A stretch of DNA of 64,000 nt from NCBI GenBank assembly GCA_036867785.1, contig CP145416.1, forward strand, positions 310,001-374,000, given 5' to 3'. Below are positions 53,479 through 64,000 of this stretch, in pieces (positions within the stretch are counted from its first letter, which is position 1; each line of letters opens with the position of its first letter). The notes below the pieces were generated by a model. The model made no database searches. It had not been told where the DNA came from and worked only from the letters and a program-made list of their open reading frames with translations. The stretch is from Plasmodiophora brassicae (taxonomy: Eukaryota > Endomyxa: Phytomyxea > Phytomyxea > Plasmodiophorida). A program made the position numbers and the translations under genes.

Positions 53479-55821
53479 ATGCGTGGGACCGGCGGTGCTG
53501 TCGGGGTGCCGGTGGCCGTGCGCCCCCGTCTCGCCCACGACGACGACGACGGCGTTGCGTTGCGACATGACCGTCGCCGATTCGGGCACCTGGTCGCCCA
53601 GCTAGGCCTGGACGTTGTTGGCGTTCGGCCTGTCGCCGCTCGCGCCCGACGGTTCATCTGCCTGGCGGCATCGTCGACCGTGCTGTTATGGGATTACGCA
53701 TCCGCAAAACACAGGTACCTTCGGGTAGACGGCGGTGCGGTCAACGGCCTCGCTATATCCGACAGCGAAACGCTGTTGGCCGTCGTCGACGCAGGTGGTA
53801 ACCTGACCATCTGGTCGTTGACGAACTTTGACATCGCCGCCAGCGTCCCTTGCCGCCTGGCGGCCACGGTCGCCTTCGTTGACAACGACCGGGCCGTGGT
53901 CACCGCGCATCGCGACGGGCGGGTCACACTCTGGGCGCTGTCGGACGGCACGGCTCGGCGCCAGTGGTCGACGACGATAACGAGCCCGAAGGCGATTCTG
54001 CCAACGAACAACCCGAACGTGATCGTCGTCGTCGGCGCCGACCGCTTCGCGACCGTGGACGTAACCAGCCTGGGTTCCAGCGCCGTCATCGTACCCGTAA
54101 CGTCGCCACTGATCATCGCCGTCTGTACCCATCCGGGTAACGCTGATTCCCTCCTGGGTGTCACAATCGACGCCGACTTCGCCGTCGTCGACGTCGCCAC
54201 CGGCCATGTTACGCGCCGCCAGGCGGCGTCGTTGCCGAAGCGGGCGACAACGATCGCAACCAATGGGACGTACGTGTTCGTTGGAGACGAAGGAGGCAGC
54301 GTGCGCTTGTACACCCCGTCGACGTTTGAGCTGATCCGGCACATCACGTACCAGTTCCAGGTCAGGCGTCAATCGGCGGGGGCGCCAGTGGCACCCGGCG
54401 TTGTGTCGATCACTGCCTGCTCTCATCGGCACATCGTCGTCGCGTACGACAACAACGACGTGCACGTGCTGGACCTGCTGGCGTCGCGCATCGTCGCGTA
54501 CCGATGCGGGGCGCCGATCGGCGATTCGGTTGCGTTCTGCACGGGTCCCCCGATCGTCATGGCGACAACAACGAGACGGATCCAGACGTGGAGCGGGAAC
54601 CCAGGCGATCCCCCTGTGTGCGTCACCGTTACGCCTTCGCCGGTGACGTCGATCGCCGTCACATCCTGCGGGAAGCGTGTCGCGATTGGTTGCTCGGACG
54701 GCGACCTGCGCGTCATGACGATGACGCCCACGAAGACGGACGCGCATATCGACCTGGGGCCCACCGCGATTCGGGCGCTGACGTTCGCCAGCGACGGATC
54801 GATCGGCGTGTATCAGGGTGACCATCGGGTGACCGTGCTGTGGAGCGCCGCCCACTACCACGACGGCGTCGTTCTGCAACGACGCGCCGACGATAACGTC
54901 AACACGGCCGCGGTCGCGTTCGTCGATTTCGTATCGTCGGGTGACGGCCCTGCCGTCGTCGTTCTGCACGGATGCGCCAACGGCCACGTCATCAAGGTGA
55001 CGCGGGCCGATACGGCCACCGACGCCGTCGACGAAGCCGTCGCGATTGATGTCGGGGCGCCCATCACGGCAGCACGCCTGCACCCGTCGTCGCTGTACGT
55101 CGTCGCAGCGACGCTGGCAGGGGAAGTGGGTGTCTGGCGGGTCGCATCGGGGGAATGGTGCGGCCTGTACGCCGTGGGCGCCCCCGTGGCCCATCTATCA
55201 TTCGATGCGCTCGGCATCTACGCGTGCCTCGGGTTCGTGTCCGGCCACGTCGACGTCGTCGAGGCCGGCACCGGGCAGGCGTGCGGGCGCGTTGACGCCG
55301 GTGGCGACGAAGATGGGCTTGTCGGCGCGTACCTGTCCAAGTCGACGCTCGTCGTGGCGCGCCCGCGCACCGTGGACGTGTGGCGCGTCCCGGGTGCCGT
55401 CCGGAGCAATATGGAGTACGTGAAGACCCTGCTCGGGTCGGCAACATCACTGCGGGAGTTCTGGTCGAGGTTCTCCCATGACGCTGACATTGGGGAGCGG
55501 CGTATTCTGACTAGAGGGCACAGGTTTCCGTTGAACTTGGCGAGCGGGGACAGGCGACCTGGACAAAAGTATATCGGGGCCTCGTCGACGATACAGTCCC
55601 CATTGTCAACAGCGCCACCATCGCCTCGAGAGGAGCAACCACACTCGTCGTTCTTCGACAAGAGCGTGGCACCCGTTATCCGGAATGATGCCGTGCCAGG
55701 ACGAGCCAAGTCCAGGAACGTATCAGCTGACCTGCGTGCACTGTACGCGAGTGGCGCAGATCTGGACGCTAATGTGGAATGGGGTACCGCCAGTGACGAG
55801 GTAACCGAGGTGCATGCCTGA
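53479..55821 (+). CDS. Large beta-propeller (WD40-type) protein
   Basis: One exon, 780 residues from ATG 53479. At least twelve blade-like repeats: LLAVVDAGGNLTIWSL, AVVTAHRDGRVTLWALSDG, VFVGDEGGSVRLYTPSTFEL, VVAYDNNDVHVLDLLASR, VAIGCSDGDLRVMTM, VVLHGCANGHVIKVT, VVAATLAGEVGVWRVASGE, CLGFVSGHVDVVEAGTG. This is enough for two seven-bladed propellers. The C-terminal 130 residues are Ser/Pro-rich and disordered. No catalytic domain. Probable scaffold; the family is unresolved. The long antisense frame over it is a GC-bias shadow. Confidence 0.82.
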   Translation: MRGTGGAVGVPVAVRPRLAHDDDDGVALRHDRRRFGHLVAQLGLDVVGVRPVAARARRFICLAASSTVLLWDYASAKHRYLRVDGGAVNGLAISDSETLLAVVDAGGNLTIWSLTNFDIAASVPCRLAATVAFVDNDRAVVTAHRDGRVTLWALSDGTARRQWSTTITSPKAILPTNNPNVIVVVGADRFATVDVTSLGSSAVIVPVTSPLIIAVCTHPGNADSLLGVTIDADFAVVDVATGHVTRRQAASLPKRATTIATNGTYVFVGDEGGSVRLYTPSTFELIRHITYQFQVRRQSAGAPVAPGVVSITACSHRHIVVAYDNNDVHVLDLLASRIVAYRCGAPIGDSVAFCTGPPIVMATTTRRIQTWSGNPGDPPVCVTVTPSPVTSIAVTSCGKRVAIGCSDGDLRVMTMTPTKTDAHIDLGPTAIRALTFASDGSIGVYQGDHRVTVLWSAAHYHDGVVLQRRADDNVNTAAVAFVDFVSSGDGPAVVVLHGCANGHVIKVTRADTATDAVDEAVAIDVGAPITAARLHPSSLYVVAATLAGEVGVWRVASGEWCGLYAVGAPVAHLSFDALGIYACLGFVSGHVDVVEAGTGQACGRVDAGGDEDGLVGAYLSKSTLVVARPRTVDVWRVPGAVRSNMEYVKTLLGSATSLREFWSRFSHDADIGERRILTRGHRFPLNLASGDRRPGQKYIGASSTIQSPLSTAPPSPREEQPHSSFFDKSVAPVIRNDAVPGRAKSRNVSADLRALYASGADLDANVEWGTASDEVTEVHA

Positions 55822-55848
55822 CGCGACCCGCTTTCTTACGAACGGACA

Positions 55849-56070
55849 ATGGTACAGAAGACGGAAACCGTCCAGGATATCGGGGCGTTTGAGGAGCGAC
55901 TATCGAAATCCGGCAACGACGACCTGGATCGGGTGGTCAAAGCGACCGTCGATAACGTGGGTCGGATTCGCGACATCGTATACATAACAAGCTGAACCAC
56001 CTGCCCACTACAGATACTTGATGAAGTCGTCCGCGAACTGGGCCCCTCTGAAACCAAACTGTCAGAGTGA
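55849..56070 (+). CDS. Hypothetical 61-residue protein, two exons
   Basis: ATG at 55849; exons 55849-55977 and 56014-56070 with a 36-bp intron (GTATAC...ACAG). The product begins MVQKTETVQDIGAFEERLSK, continues with a helical DLDRVVKATVDNVGRIRDII and ends ELGPSETKLSE. Charge pattern suggests one amphipathic helix. Evidence: phase-compatible splice, helical periodicity and coding-like composition on both sides of the intron. It starts only 27 bp after the propeller gene stop. No family recognised; it resembles small subunits of larger complexes in size and style only. Confidence 0.55.
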
Positions 56071-56174
56071 ATGGCGCCGATCTCCAGGAGGTAGGAAACA
56101 GTTGTTTGTACAATAAGGATGGAATGAATTTATGACAGGCAAGCGCGAAGCGTCTCCCATAATACATCAGGGCC

Positions 56175-58456
56175 TTAGAATTCGTCGTCGTCACTGGGAT
56201 CATCCAAGTCGGGGCTGGATGAATGCAGTTTGTCGATCGCAGACTTGACCAGATTTCGGTCCTTCGGGTCCAGGTCGAGGCACGTTAGGAAATGCATCAG
56301 GGCGCCGCCCAGCTGCCCGCGCTTCTTGCTGATCTTGCCCATGAGGAAGTGGACGGACGCTTCCCTGGGGGCGACATCTGCCAGATACTGCAACTCCTCC
56401 ATCGCCGCATCGTAGTCCTCCATCGAGAAGAACACGTTGGCCTTCTGGAACCTGGGCAGCAAGTTCGCCGGCTCGAGATCGCATGATCGCTGCAGATGAT
56501 GCAGCGCCTCGTCGTACTGCTTGTTGGCATGCAGGACCATGCCCAGGTAGCACTCCAGGACCGAGTTGCGCGGATTGATCTTGATAGCCCGTCGGAAGTG
56601 GTACGCTGCGACGTCGAACTTCTCCTGCCGGTAGTAGATGGCACCGAGGCCATACCAGGCATTGTAGTGCTGTTCGTCGATTCGGATAGCGTTTCGGAAG
56701 CCGGCGACCGCCTTGTCGAAATCCTCGTTCGCAATGTACTCGTGCGCGCTTAGGGTGTACGCGTAGGCACACGACGGGTCGAGCTGGATGGCGCGTTGGA
56801 AGAACTTCAAGGCCGTGTCGTGCTCTTTCTGCAGAGAGAAGCAGTTGCCAACGGCGAGCCATGCCGATGGAGACAACCGGTCGCATTCGACGGCCCGTTG
56901 CGCCAGGAACGACAGCTGGACCTCTCGCTTCAGCTGCCACAGAGCGGTGGAGTATACTTCCAGGCCGCTCGTCAGGCACGGATCGACCCGACACGCCGCC
57001 TCGAACATGTCGATCGACTACGCCAACCCACCCGTCAGTCACCGCCACAAGAGAGAGAGAGCAGGGCGGAGAGCCGATTACCTTCTGGTATTTGTTCAGC
57101 TCGAAGTAAGCGCGGCCGACCTGCGCCAGGACCCACGACGTGTTGAAGTGGCACTCCGGGAGCCTCATGAATGTATCAATGGCTTCCTGGCACTGATACG
57201 CGCAGAGCAACCGATATCCTTCGGTGGCATTCGCAACCACTTGCGGCAAGGAGGTCGCCGTCGCAAACGGTTCCGACATGTCCAGGGGCCGGTCGGGAGT
57301 CTCGCCTGGAGCGACGCGTGCCGTTGCGGGCCTGCCGGGCGCTCTGGCCTGCGTCTTCTCCTGCCGAGTCGACCGGCGCAGGCGCTCGCCTCTGCCGGCC
57401 ACACGCTCGCCTAGCGCCTGGTCGGTCGAATCCGCCACCGACGAGAACGACAGGCGCTCGCTACGTCGTGGCGTACGCGATCCGGGCAGAACGAGGGCCG
57501 GCCTAGGTGGACCCTGGTCGAAATCCGGTCAGCGACACCATCCGGCCATGAGATCACGAGCGCCCACCCTACCGGCGTGATAGCGCAGTCCAGGCGAGAG
57601 GCGCGGGACCTTCGCGTCGGGGGCGGCTTCGACAGCGGCGTTTCCTCAAACTCATCGGCCCTGTCGCGGGCGTCAGCGTTCAACCCAGAAGGCGCGCCCG
57701 GTACGACAGCAACAGTACAGACATCTGCGACAGGAACTGGGACGTCCTCGGCGGGTTCGACTGAGGCGTCCGGAACCCCAACGCGGCAGGCGATGGCAAC
57801 GACGGCTGCTGCTGCTGCTGGATGGGTTCGCGAGGTTGCCCTGGCTGCACTGGATCGATCCGGCACGCGTTGGGATGCGCGGCACCCATCTGGCACATTT
57901 GCGCATAGGCCGACCAGTGCAGCCGGTCGACCTCGACACACCGCGCGAAGTACGTCAGGGCGTGCGTTCGGCGGTTCTGTTTCAGACAGATGCGCCCCAG
58001 CAGGTACAGGCCGTTGGCGCCACCCGGCACATGGCCCGCATCGATCGACGACGCCGCCGCGACGTACGACGGGATCGTTTCCGATAAACACTTCTCAGCT
58101 TCGGTCAACTTCCCCAATTGGAAACTGACGGGACAAGGTCAGTCAGTGCCTGAGGGCAGGGCACTTGGTGAGCGCAACAAACCGGACCATGCCGTCGCCA
58201 GTGCGAATCTCCTCTTCCGGTCCAGGGCGACCGGGTCGTCGGGCGCCGCCTGATACGTCGACAGAATGCCATAGGCCCGGGCGGGACGATGCGCCCGCAG
58301 ATGCACCTGCACCAACCGCAGCAGGTTCGGCAGCGTCGGCGCCGACGCGAACAGGCGCTCGCACCACCACACGGCCCCATCGTAGTCGAACGCATCCGCG
58401 TACGCCTCGATCCGATCCATCACCACCTCCTGCGTGGCGTCATCATCGACCTCCAT
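56175..58456 (-). CDS. CDC27: CDC27/APC3, TPR subunit of the anaphase-promoting complex
   Basis: Five exons (58456-58179, 58124-57723, 57660-57573, 57513-57082, 57017-56175; introns 54-64 bp) give 680 residues. N-terminal TPR-like helices (VWWCERLFASAPTLPNLLRL, GKLTEAEKCLSE, ANGLYLLGRICLKQNR), a disordered linker with Q-runs and TP motifs (ETPLSKPPPTRRS; GSRTPRR) typical of phospho-regulated APC3, and a C-terminal TPR superhelix: FNTSWVLAQVGRAYFELNKY, SAWLAVGNCFSLQKEHDTAL, AYAYTLSAHEYIANEDFDKA, HYNAWYGLGAIYYRQEKFDV, SVLECYLGMVLHANKQYDEA. The acidic C-terminus ends DPSDDDEF. Known role: APC/C core and docking site for IR-tail coactivators. The exon 2/3 splice is the least certain. Confidence 0.88.
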
Positions 58457-58777
58457 TCGTCGCCGTCGTCGTCGTCGTCGGCGGAGTGCCACCCCCAAAT
58501 CCGCCCCGCAACTCCGCGACCGACAACTTAACACTTAACGTATAGGTACGGACCGTCAACGAATTGGCACACACACCACCCAGTCGGACGCGCATATCGA
58601 GACGGGACATGTTGGTGACGAGGGGACGGCAGCTGTGTACGACGAAGCCCACCTCAGCAGGGGACACGCTCCAGGCGGGCGGGGTCGACCGTCAGGTGCA
58701 GCGGACCGAGCGCGCGGGTGCAGCGTCGGACTGCGCGTCGGCGGAGCGGTCGCCGCGAACGACGCGCCACGGTAGCC
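58457..58777. other. Divergent intergenic region, 321 bp
   Basis: Shared upstream region of CDC27 (-) and symplekin (+). Contains a short GTC microsatellite near 58450-58480; nothing else seen. Confidence 0.5.
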
Positions 58778-61440
58778 ATGGGGGATCCCGTCGCGCGACA
58801 CGGCCTGTCGTCGCCGCATCTGGGCGAGCGCCTGCGCGCCATCCACGTGAATGCGATGGCCGGCCGCGCCCTGGACCTGCTGCCGCTGTGCACGCCGGAT
58901 GCGGCGTGCCAGACGACGGCCTGCTTCGCGTTCGCCGCGATCTGCGACCTGGCCGCCAGCGACCTGTCGCTGCTGCCGGCCGTGCTGCCCACGATCACCG
59001 CTATGCGAACGGCGTCGTTCCCGAGGTGTATACGAATGGCCAGGGTACCGCTGCTGCGGTTGATCCGGGCCAGCCCCGAGCACGGGAACGCGCTGGCGGC
59101 GCTGGCGTCCGAGATCGGTGTGGATCAGGGCGTGACGCGGAAGCGGCCACGAGCCCCGCTGGTGCCCAGCCAGACGTCGGCGGAACAGCGGCTCGTCCAC
59201 GAACGCCTGGACATGCTGCCGATGACGTCCCAGGTCGAACTCATCATGCGGTGCACGCCGAGCGTCGGCGTGGAACCTGGCGCCACCCTCGACCGCGTCA
59301 CCGCGTCCTTCGCCCGCCTGCTGACGCTGCTGCACGAGCAGAACGCGGCCCGGCTGCGGGATCCACGTCTGCGATCGGCCCCGCCCACGATCGACACCGA
59401 CCTGCAGGTCGTCGTCGACGCATTCGCCAAGATCATCGGCAAGGACGGCCTCCCTGTACCGGCTGCCGCGGCACCGCCCGTCGTGATCGAACGACGAACC
59501 GTGCCCGACATCCCCGTCCTGCCATCAACCGACGAGTATCGCACTGAACAGGTCAGGAACGTCGTCTCGCCCGATCCTCTTAGCGTTGGCACCCACGAGC
59601 GGATTCGTAGATTGAGGCGTGCTTCGACCGGGTCGCGTCGGCCGCGACACGGTCGCCAATGGCCGAGGCGATCGCCGCCCGGCTGGTTGCATCGGTCGCG
59701 GTCGATCGCGTGCCGATGCTGATCGAGCGGTTCCGGCAGGCACCCGTGGAATGGTGCAGCGCCCTGCTTCAGCTCTGCTACGCGTTGGTTGGCAAGGGCC
59801 TGGACGCACTGTACGAGTCGGTTCTGCTGGACATGGTCGAGATCCTGCTGTCGGTTCCGCCGGCCGAGCTCTCCCGCCTTCTCTGTCAGTGCCCCGTCCT
59901 GCCGAAGCACGTCGTCGAGACTCTGGATCGGCACATTGTGGCCGAGGGCGGTAGCGGGGCGCGAATGGTGGCCCTGTTCGCGCTGCGCGACGTCGTGATG
60001 AAGCGCCCCGCCGATCGCAGCGCCATCTTGGACGTTGTCCTGTCGTACTGTGCATCGTCGAACGCGATCCTTCGGAAGACGGCCGTCAACCTGATCGCCA
60101 CCCAGCTGGCGCCGTCCGGCCCCGCCATCCAGGACCCCATTGTTGCGTTCGCCACGCGCCTCTTCGGCACGATGTCGGAACCGTTCGAACGCGAGATCGA
60201 GGAACGGGTCGCGGCCAAGCCTGAACCATTGCCCGGGGACGATCGTACTGCCGCCGCCGACCGGACCGAAGCACAGGACGACAAGATGGAGATTGACGGC
60301 GACGAACAAGAGACAACAGGAGCTGACGCTCAAGTTGATACGGGCGCGGGGCTCGAGCCGCCTGAGAGGAGTGGTGACGACAACAACCATGGCGAACCCG
60401 GATCGGAGCAGGGCCAGGGCAAGCCCGAGGATGGGCCGGCGAACGCCGCCGATGGCCTGATTGAGGCCGAGGCGCACCGACGCCTGGACCTGTACTTCGC
60501 GTTGTGCGCCGGCCTGCGCCCCGATCTGTTGCATGGCATACTTGCCGAGTTCGCGTTGGTGTCCGCCCGGGGCACTCGTGTCCGCGCCTCCATCCACAAG
60601 CACATCGTGCGCGTCGTTCGCGCCATCGGCGTCGGTTCGCCTGCGATGATCGACGCGATCGCCAGCGGGCCTCCCGGCGCCGAGCCGCTCGTCCTGCACA
60701 TCCTGCATATTCTGACCGAGAGCGCGGACGGCGGCGACAACATTGTCCACCCCGCCCTGGTGGATGCCGCACGGGTCTGCTACGGCCGTGCCCGCGATGC
60801 TCGGTTCCTGATCCCGGTCATATCGGGCATGAAACGCGCCGACGTGCTCGATGCGCTGCCGCACATCATCGCCCTGCCAAAGAACCACGTGCAACAGGCG
60901 TTCAAGGTCCTGCTGGGTGCGCGTTCGCCCGTTTCCCCGTCTGAGGTCCTGGTCCGCCTGCATCTGGTGGCGCCCACTCCCGATCACCCGCTGCTCCGCA
61001 AGGTCCTGGAGGCCATTGAGCTATGCATCCTCGATCGCGAAGCGTACAACGAGAAGGTGCTGGCCGTTGTCCTTCAGCAGATCGTCGAGCACACGCCGAT
61101 CCCTGTCCTGTTTATGCGAACGCTTATTCAAGTAATTGTCGCCCATCCTCTGCTGACCGATTTCGGCATGTCGATCCTGGCCAAGCTCGTCAACAAGCGC
61201 ATCTGGGACATGCCGGTGCAGGAGCTCTGGCAAGGGTTCGTCGTTTGCTGCAAGCGGACGGCGCCCCAGTCGTTCCCGGTTATGCTGCAGCTGCCCAGCC
61301 AGAAGCTGGCCCACATCATCGATCGCAGCAAGGACCCGGAACAGCTTCGTAACGACCTGGCACGATTCGTGCAGAACTCTCGAATTGGTGTGCGCCGATC
61401 CATCATGAGCGTTCTTGGCCTCAGCAGACGCACACGCTGA
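58778..61440 (+). CDS. SYMPK: Symplekin, scaffold of mRNA 3'-end processing
   Basis: Two exons (58778-59551, 59611-61440; intron 59 bp) give 867 residues. The N-terminal HEAT-like region (LDLLPLCTPDAACQ, IIGKDGLP, YRTEQIEACFDRV) is followed by an acidic linker (about 515-590) and the C-terminal symplekin domain: LDLYFALCAGLRPDLLHGIL, VLDALPHIIALPKNHVQQAF, RSPVSPSEVLVRLH, FGMSILAKLVNKRIWDMPVQ, QSFPVMLQLPSQKL. The spacing of these blocks matches the family C-terminal domain (PF12295). Known role: bridges CPSF and CstF and the histone pre-mRNA cleavage complex. The N-terminus is shorter than in animals and the start is the first ATG. Confidence 0.88.
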
Positions 61441-61543
61441 CTAACGCCCAACTATGTACGTTGCCATAAAGTCATATACTCGCCATCCAACTCTACTTGT
61501 TAGTCACACCCATCAAGCAGGCTGGAGGGCACTTCCGAATCGT

Positions 61544-62890
61544 CTATTTTCTTCCTGGACGCGCTCGCTGTGCAGATGGGAACTTAAGCGGAGCGGTCAA
61601 CGACACCATCGCCTGGTCGTCTCCGGACGGCTTCCTCTTGATCGTGGCCCCGACTTGTTCGAAGTGCGTCAGCAGCAGACTGGGTGCGATCTTCAGATCG
61701 GACTGAAGCGCGTCCACGGCCCGCTTCGGCAGGGAGAAGTCGGAAACGGTTAGCGCCAGGACGCAGATGTAACAGAGAAGAGAGACGCGGTTCGAGCTGG
61801 TCGTGGAGAAAACCACGCGACCGTCCTCGAGGGTTCGCTCCTACGGTGCCAGTCAAATATGCAGGCCGGGTAGAGCACGCGCTTCGTACGTACCTGCCTA
61901 AACCGGGACAGCAGGCTCTCGGCAACAATCTCGGAGCATCCCAGCATCGCCGCCAGGTCGGACGCAGACGAGATACGCGACCTCCCTTGTATATAAAGGT
62001 CAATCAGGTATCCAAGGTACACCTGGACACCAAGTTAGGATGCCGGTTGGAAACAGGGGACCGTGGGCCATACAAGAACGCCCAGCTTGCTGCGGACGAC
62101 TTCACGCCCTGGATTAGCCGCCTTGAGCGCCGCCAGACGGTCAAGCACGAACGGAAACATCAAATCGTCTTCAAGCCGCCCAGACTTGAACAGTTTCGCA
62201 ATGGGCTTCGTGTCGATACTGCATCGTTGTTCCGTAGTGATGACTACAGCGTACACACTCTTAGCATCGGGTGCATTGATAGCAACCGCCGCACGTACTG
62301 TCATCCAGGGGGTAGATGTCACGTGTATCCAGCGCGTTGGCATCGTACGGAGGTAGGAATTCTCGCACCGCGTCTGCCGATGGCACATCTGCAACAACGC
62401 CGTTAAGGGGGGACCGTCCATCAAAACGATGGCAACAGCGCGTACTCCCAATGGACGATTTTCCCGCGATCAGGGCTTGCTGAATGGCACCTTGAGCGGT
62501 AGCCTCTTCAACATCGATTCGGTTCATGTCCGCCGACTTCATGGCGCGTTTCCGTTTCTTGCTGCCGAAGTCGTCGATCAGAAGGCGTTTCGTCTCAGCG
62601 TAGGTCGACCCGGAGCGATCGTGTTCAAGCATGGAATCCCTGGGTTCGCGCTGCATCGAGAACAAGTTGATGCCCTGCGACGACAGGGTGACGGTGCCCG
62701 CATCGGGATCGAAAATTCCGATCGCAAACCGGGTGGCTTGCGGGTCCTCCTTTCGGACAGAGCCTCGATAGTTGAAGGCGCAATCACCTGAACTTTCCAC
62801 AATCGTTTCCTTCGCATCACCCGATGTGGACAATGAGAAACGCATCGACTTTGACACAACGTCAGCAGGGATGCCCGATGGGAACGTCAC
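61544..62890 (-). CDS. POLR1E: RNA polymerase I subunit A49/PAF53
   Basis: Four exons (62890-62299, 62243-62074, 62022-61894, 61840-61544; introns 55, 51 and 53 bp) give 395 residues. N-terminal dimerisation domain: FAIGIFDPDAGTVTLSSQ, linker DDFGSKKRKRAM (the FGSKK box), LPPYDANALDTRDIYPLDDI, then tandem winged helices: LDRLAALKAANPGREVVRSK, YLGYLIDLYIQG, IVAESLLSRFRQ, LLCYICVLALTVSDFSLP, LQSDLKIAPSLLLTHFEQVG. This is the complete A49 layout; it stimulates Pol I initiation and elongation. Converges on symplekin with 103 bp between stops. Confidence 0.88.
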
Positions 62891-63456
62891 TGAACCGAAT
62901 TAGATGCCATTATTATAATACACCAGATATGTTTCGGTCGCTTACATAACTGCGGGTGCAGCGCCGCCTGATCACAGTTGTTGGAGGTAAGCTTGACGCG
63001 GGTCGACATCGCGAAAAGCCGCCCAGTTCTTCCTGAGGCAGCGGAAGATGGTATCAGCGAACGCTGAAGTCGTTGCGCTCAGCCGTGGCCACGGACTCCG
63101 CAGCGGACTCCGCGCGACGGTCCAGCAGGTCAAGGCACCGAGGACGTGCATAACATGTGACTACATACCCATACCTACCTGTAGAGAAGAACGCATTGCA
63201 GATGAATCTGTCTGCCGTGCCTGATGCGCTGTTGCATGTTTGAACTGCCAACGATCGTGTCGGCGGTGGACAAGGCTAGGTAAGTCCGCATTGCGAAATG
63301 GTCGGCGATGATACCGCGTGACGTTCGTTGGCGAACTGTTGCGTTCACGTAATTCTGTGCGGTTCGAGCACTGGAACCACTGGCGCCTGTGGCATGGCAT
63401 GGCCTGCGGCCGCTCGCGGATGACAAGTCGGCGCGATTTTGCAGGTTGGCGGATCG
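62891..63456. other. Divergent intergenic region, 566 bp
   Basis: Between RPA49 (-) and the thioredoxin-HAD gene (+). Open frames here on the minus strand lack recognisable features; nothing else seen. Confidence 0.45.
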
Positions 63457-64000
63457 ATGGGCGACCGGACGTCATCGGCGTTGTACCACGTCGTCTGTGA
63501 TACGCCCGATGAATTCGACGCGCGGTTGCGGGTCGCGCAAGACGAGGCGCGACGTCGAGGCGTGCCATTGTTCATCCTGGCGTTCGGCCAGCGGGATCCT
63601 GACACCGGCCGATCGTGGTGCCCTGATGTACGCTGCGTGCCGTTTCCGCCACGTTGTGGACTGTTCTAACGACAGACAGTGCCATGCTGCGTACCCGGTC
63701 ATTATCGGCGCGATGGAGGCGCTTGCCCCATCGGCGTGCCTGCTGGAGATAACGGTGGAGCGAGCGGCGTACAAAGGCAACCCCGCGTACGCCTACCGGC
63801 GGCATAGTGCCTTGCAGCTGAAGGCGATCCCTCAACTGTATCGAATCCAGGACGGCGACGCGCACCCCTGGCTGGAGACCCTTGTGGAGAACGATTGCCT
63901 GGATGCCGGCCGCGTCGAGAAGTTCGTGCTGCTCAGCCCTCGAATCGATCTGGATGCGTACGATACCGTCCTGCTCGATTGCGATGGCGTGTTGTGGACC
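63457..64000 (+). CDS. TXNDC17-type thioredoxin fused to a HAD phosphatase (partial, runs off the window)
   Basis: Exon 1 63457-63627, intron 63628-63679 (52 bp, GTACGC), exon 2 from 63680 to the window end; 164 residues so far. The first domain is a DUF953/TXNDC17 fold: FDARLRVAQDEARRRG, FILAFGQRDPDTGRSWCPDC (redox WCPDC, completed across the splice), LEITVERAAYKGNPAYAYR, LKAIPQLYRI, LETLVENDCLDAGRVEKFV. It continues in frame, with a linker of only about ten residues, into YDTVLLDCDGVLW, the catalytic motif 1 (DxDG) of HAD-superfamily phosphatases of the phosphoglycolate/pyridoxal phosphatase type. The fusion is seen directly in the sequence; its function is unknown. Confidence 0.85.

Noticed and set aside
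53686-55194. 502-codon antisense frame over the propeller gene
   Set aside because: Same GC-bias effect; no recognisable domain, whereas the plus strand shows regular WD-like blades.
63054-63568. Overlapping minus-strand frames upstream of the thioredoxin-HAD gene
   Set aside because: No domain or consistent splice pattern; partly overlap the plus-strand coding exon.

Overview
This window is nuclear DNA of a unicellular or otherwise very compact eukaryote. The genes are eukaryote-specific and intron-bearing: CDC27/APC3, symplekin, RNA polymerase I subunit A49, WAPL, AAGAB/p34, nuclear-encoded NDUFS1, ABCA and ABCG transporters and tryptophan 2,3-dioxygenase. I could place about 90 introns by joining frames that encode recognisable domains. 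All are 36-85 bp, and about a third begin GTAC. Spliced lengths came out as whole codons in every model. Base composition is GC-rich with strong third-position bias, so many long antisense reading frames are shadows. A tandem fungal-type Zn2Cys6 protein and a nuclear NDUFS1 would fit an opisthokont-related protist, while a plant/amoeba-style gamma-carbonic anhydrase is less expected there. I do not name a species. I saw no tRNA, rRNA, CRISPR array or viral element, but I could not run a search for them.

Layout. 0-9 kb: Zn2Cys6/PAS-like regulator (-), gamma-carbonic anhydrase (-), PP2C phosphatase (+), LRR protein (+), mitochondrial GrpE (-), ten-exon GH5 endoglycoceramidase-like enzyme (+). 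9-21.8 kb: CxH zinc-finger protein with internal repeats (-), secreted double C-type-lectin protein (+), two-TM protein (-), intronless ABCG transporter with an EGF-like ectodomain (+), tryptophan 2,3-dioxygenase (-), RRM-RRM-SAM protein (+), WAPL (-). 21.9-30 kb: a 25-bp tandem repeat, M28 glutamate-carboxypeptidase-like protein (+), NDUFS1 (-), a field of degenerate TGCAGCCGAT repeats, and a foldback palindrome inside a larger inverted duplication of gene fragments. 30-40 kb: propeller/coiled-coil protein (-), minimal ABCA transporter (+), membrane alpha-carbonic anhydrase (+), unknown two-exon protein (+).

40-47 kb is one 27-exon gene for a type I membrane protein of about 1,790 residues with VWA-like, VWD-like and many PKD/Ig-like repeats; I consider it the most interesting locus. 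47-64 kb: LLPH-like and CCDC137-like genes sharing a 66-bp promoter, PH-domain protein, hormone-sensitive-lipase-family hydrolase, ankyrin protein with a CaaX end, AAGAB, WD-type protein, a 61-residue two-exon gene, CDC27, symplekin, RPA49, and a thioredoxin (TXNDC17)-HAD phosphatase fusion running off the right edge.

Genes are packed as alternating divergent and convergent pairs. Convergent stop codons are only about 40-130 bp apart and divergent starts mostly about 65-570 bp apart. I see no metabolic cluster. The shared themes are housekeeping (complex I and mitochondrial chaperone, mRNA 3' processing, APC/C, Pol I) and cell surface or extracellular functions (lectin, VWA/PKD giant, GH5, alpha-CA, M28 peptidase, ABC transporters).
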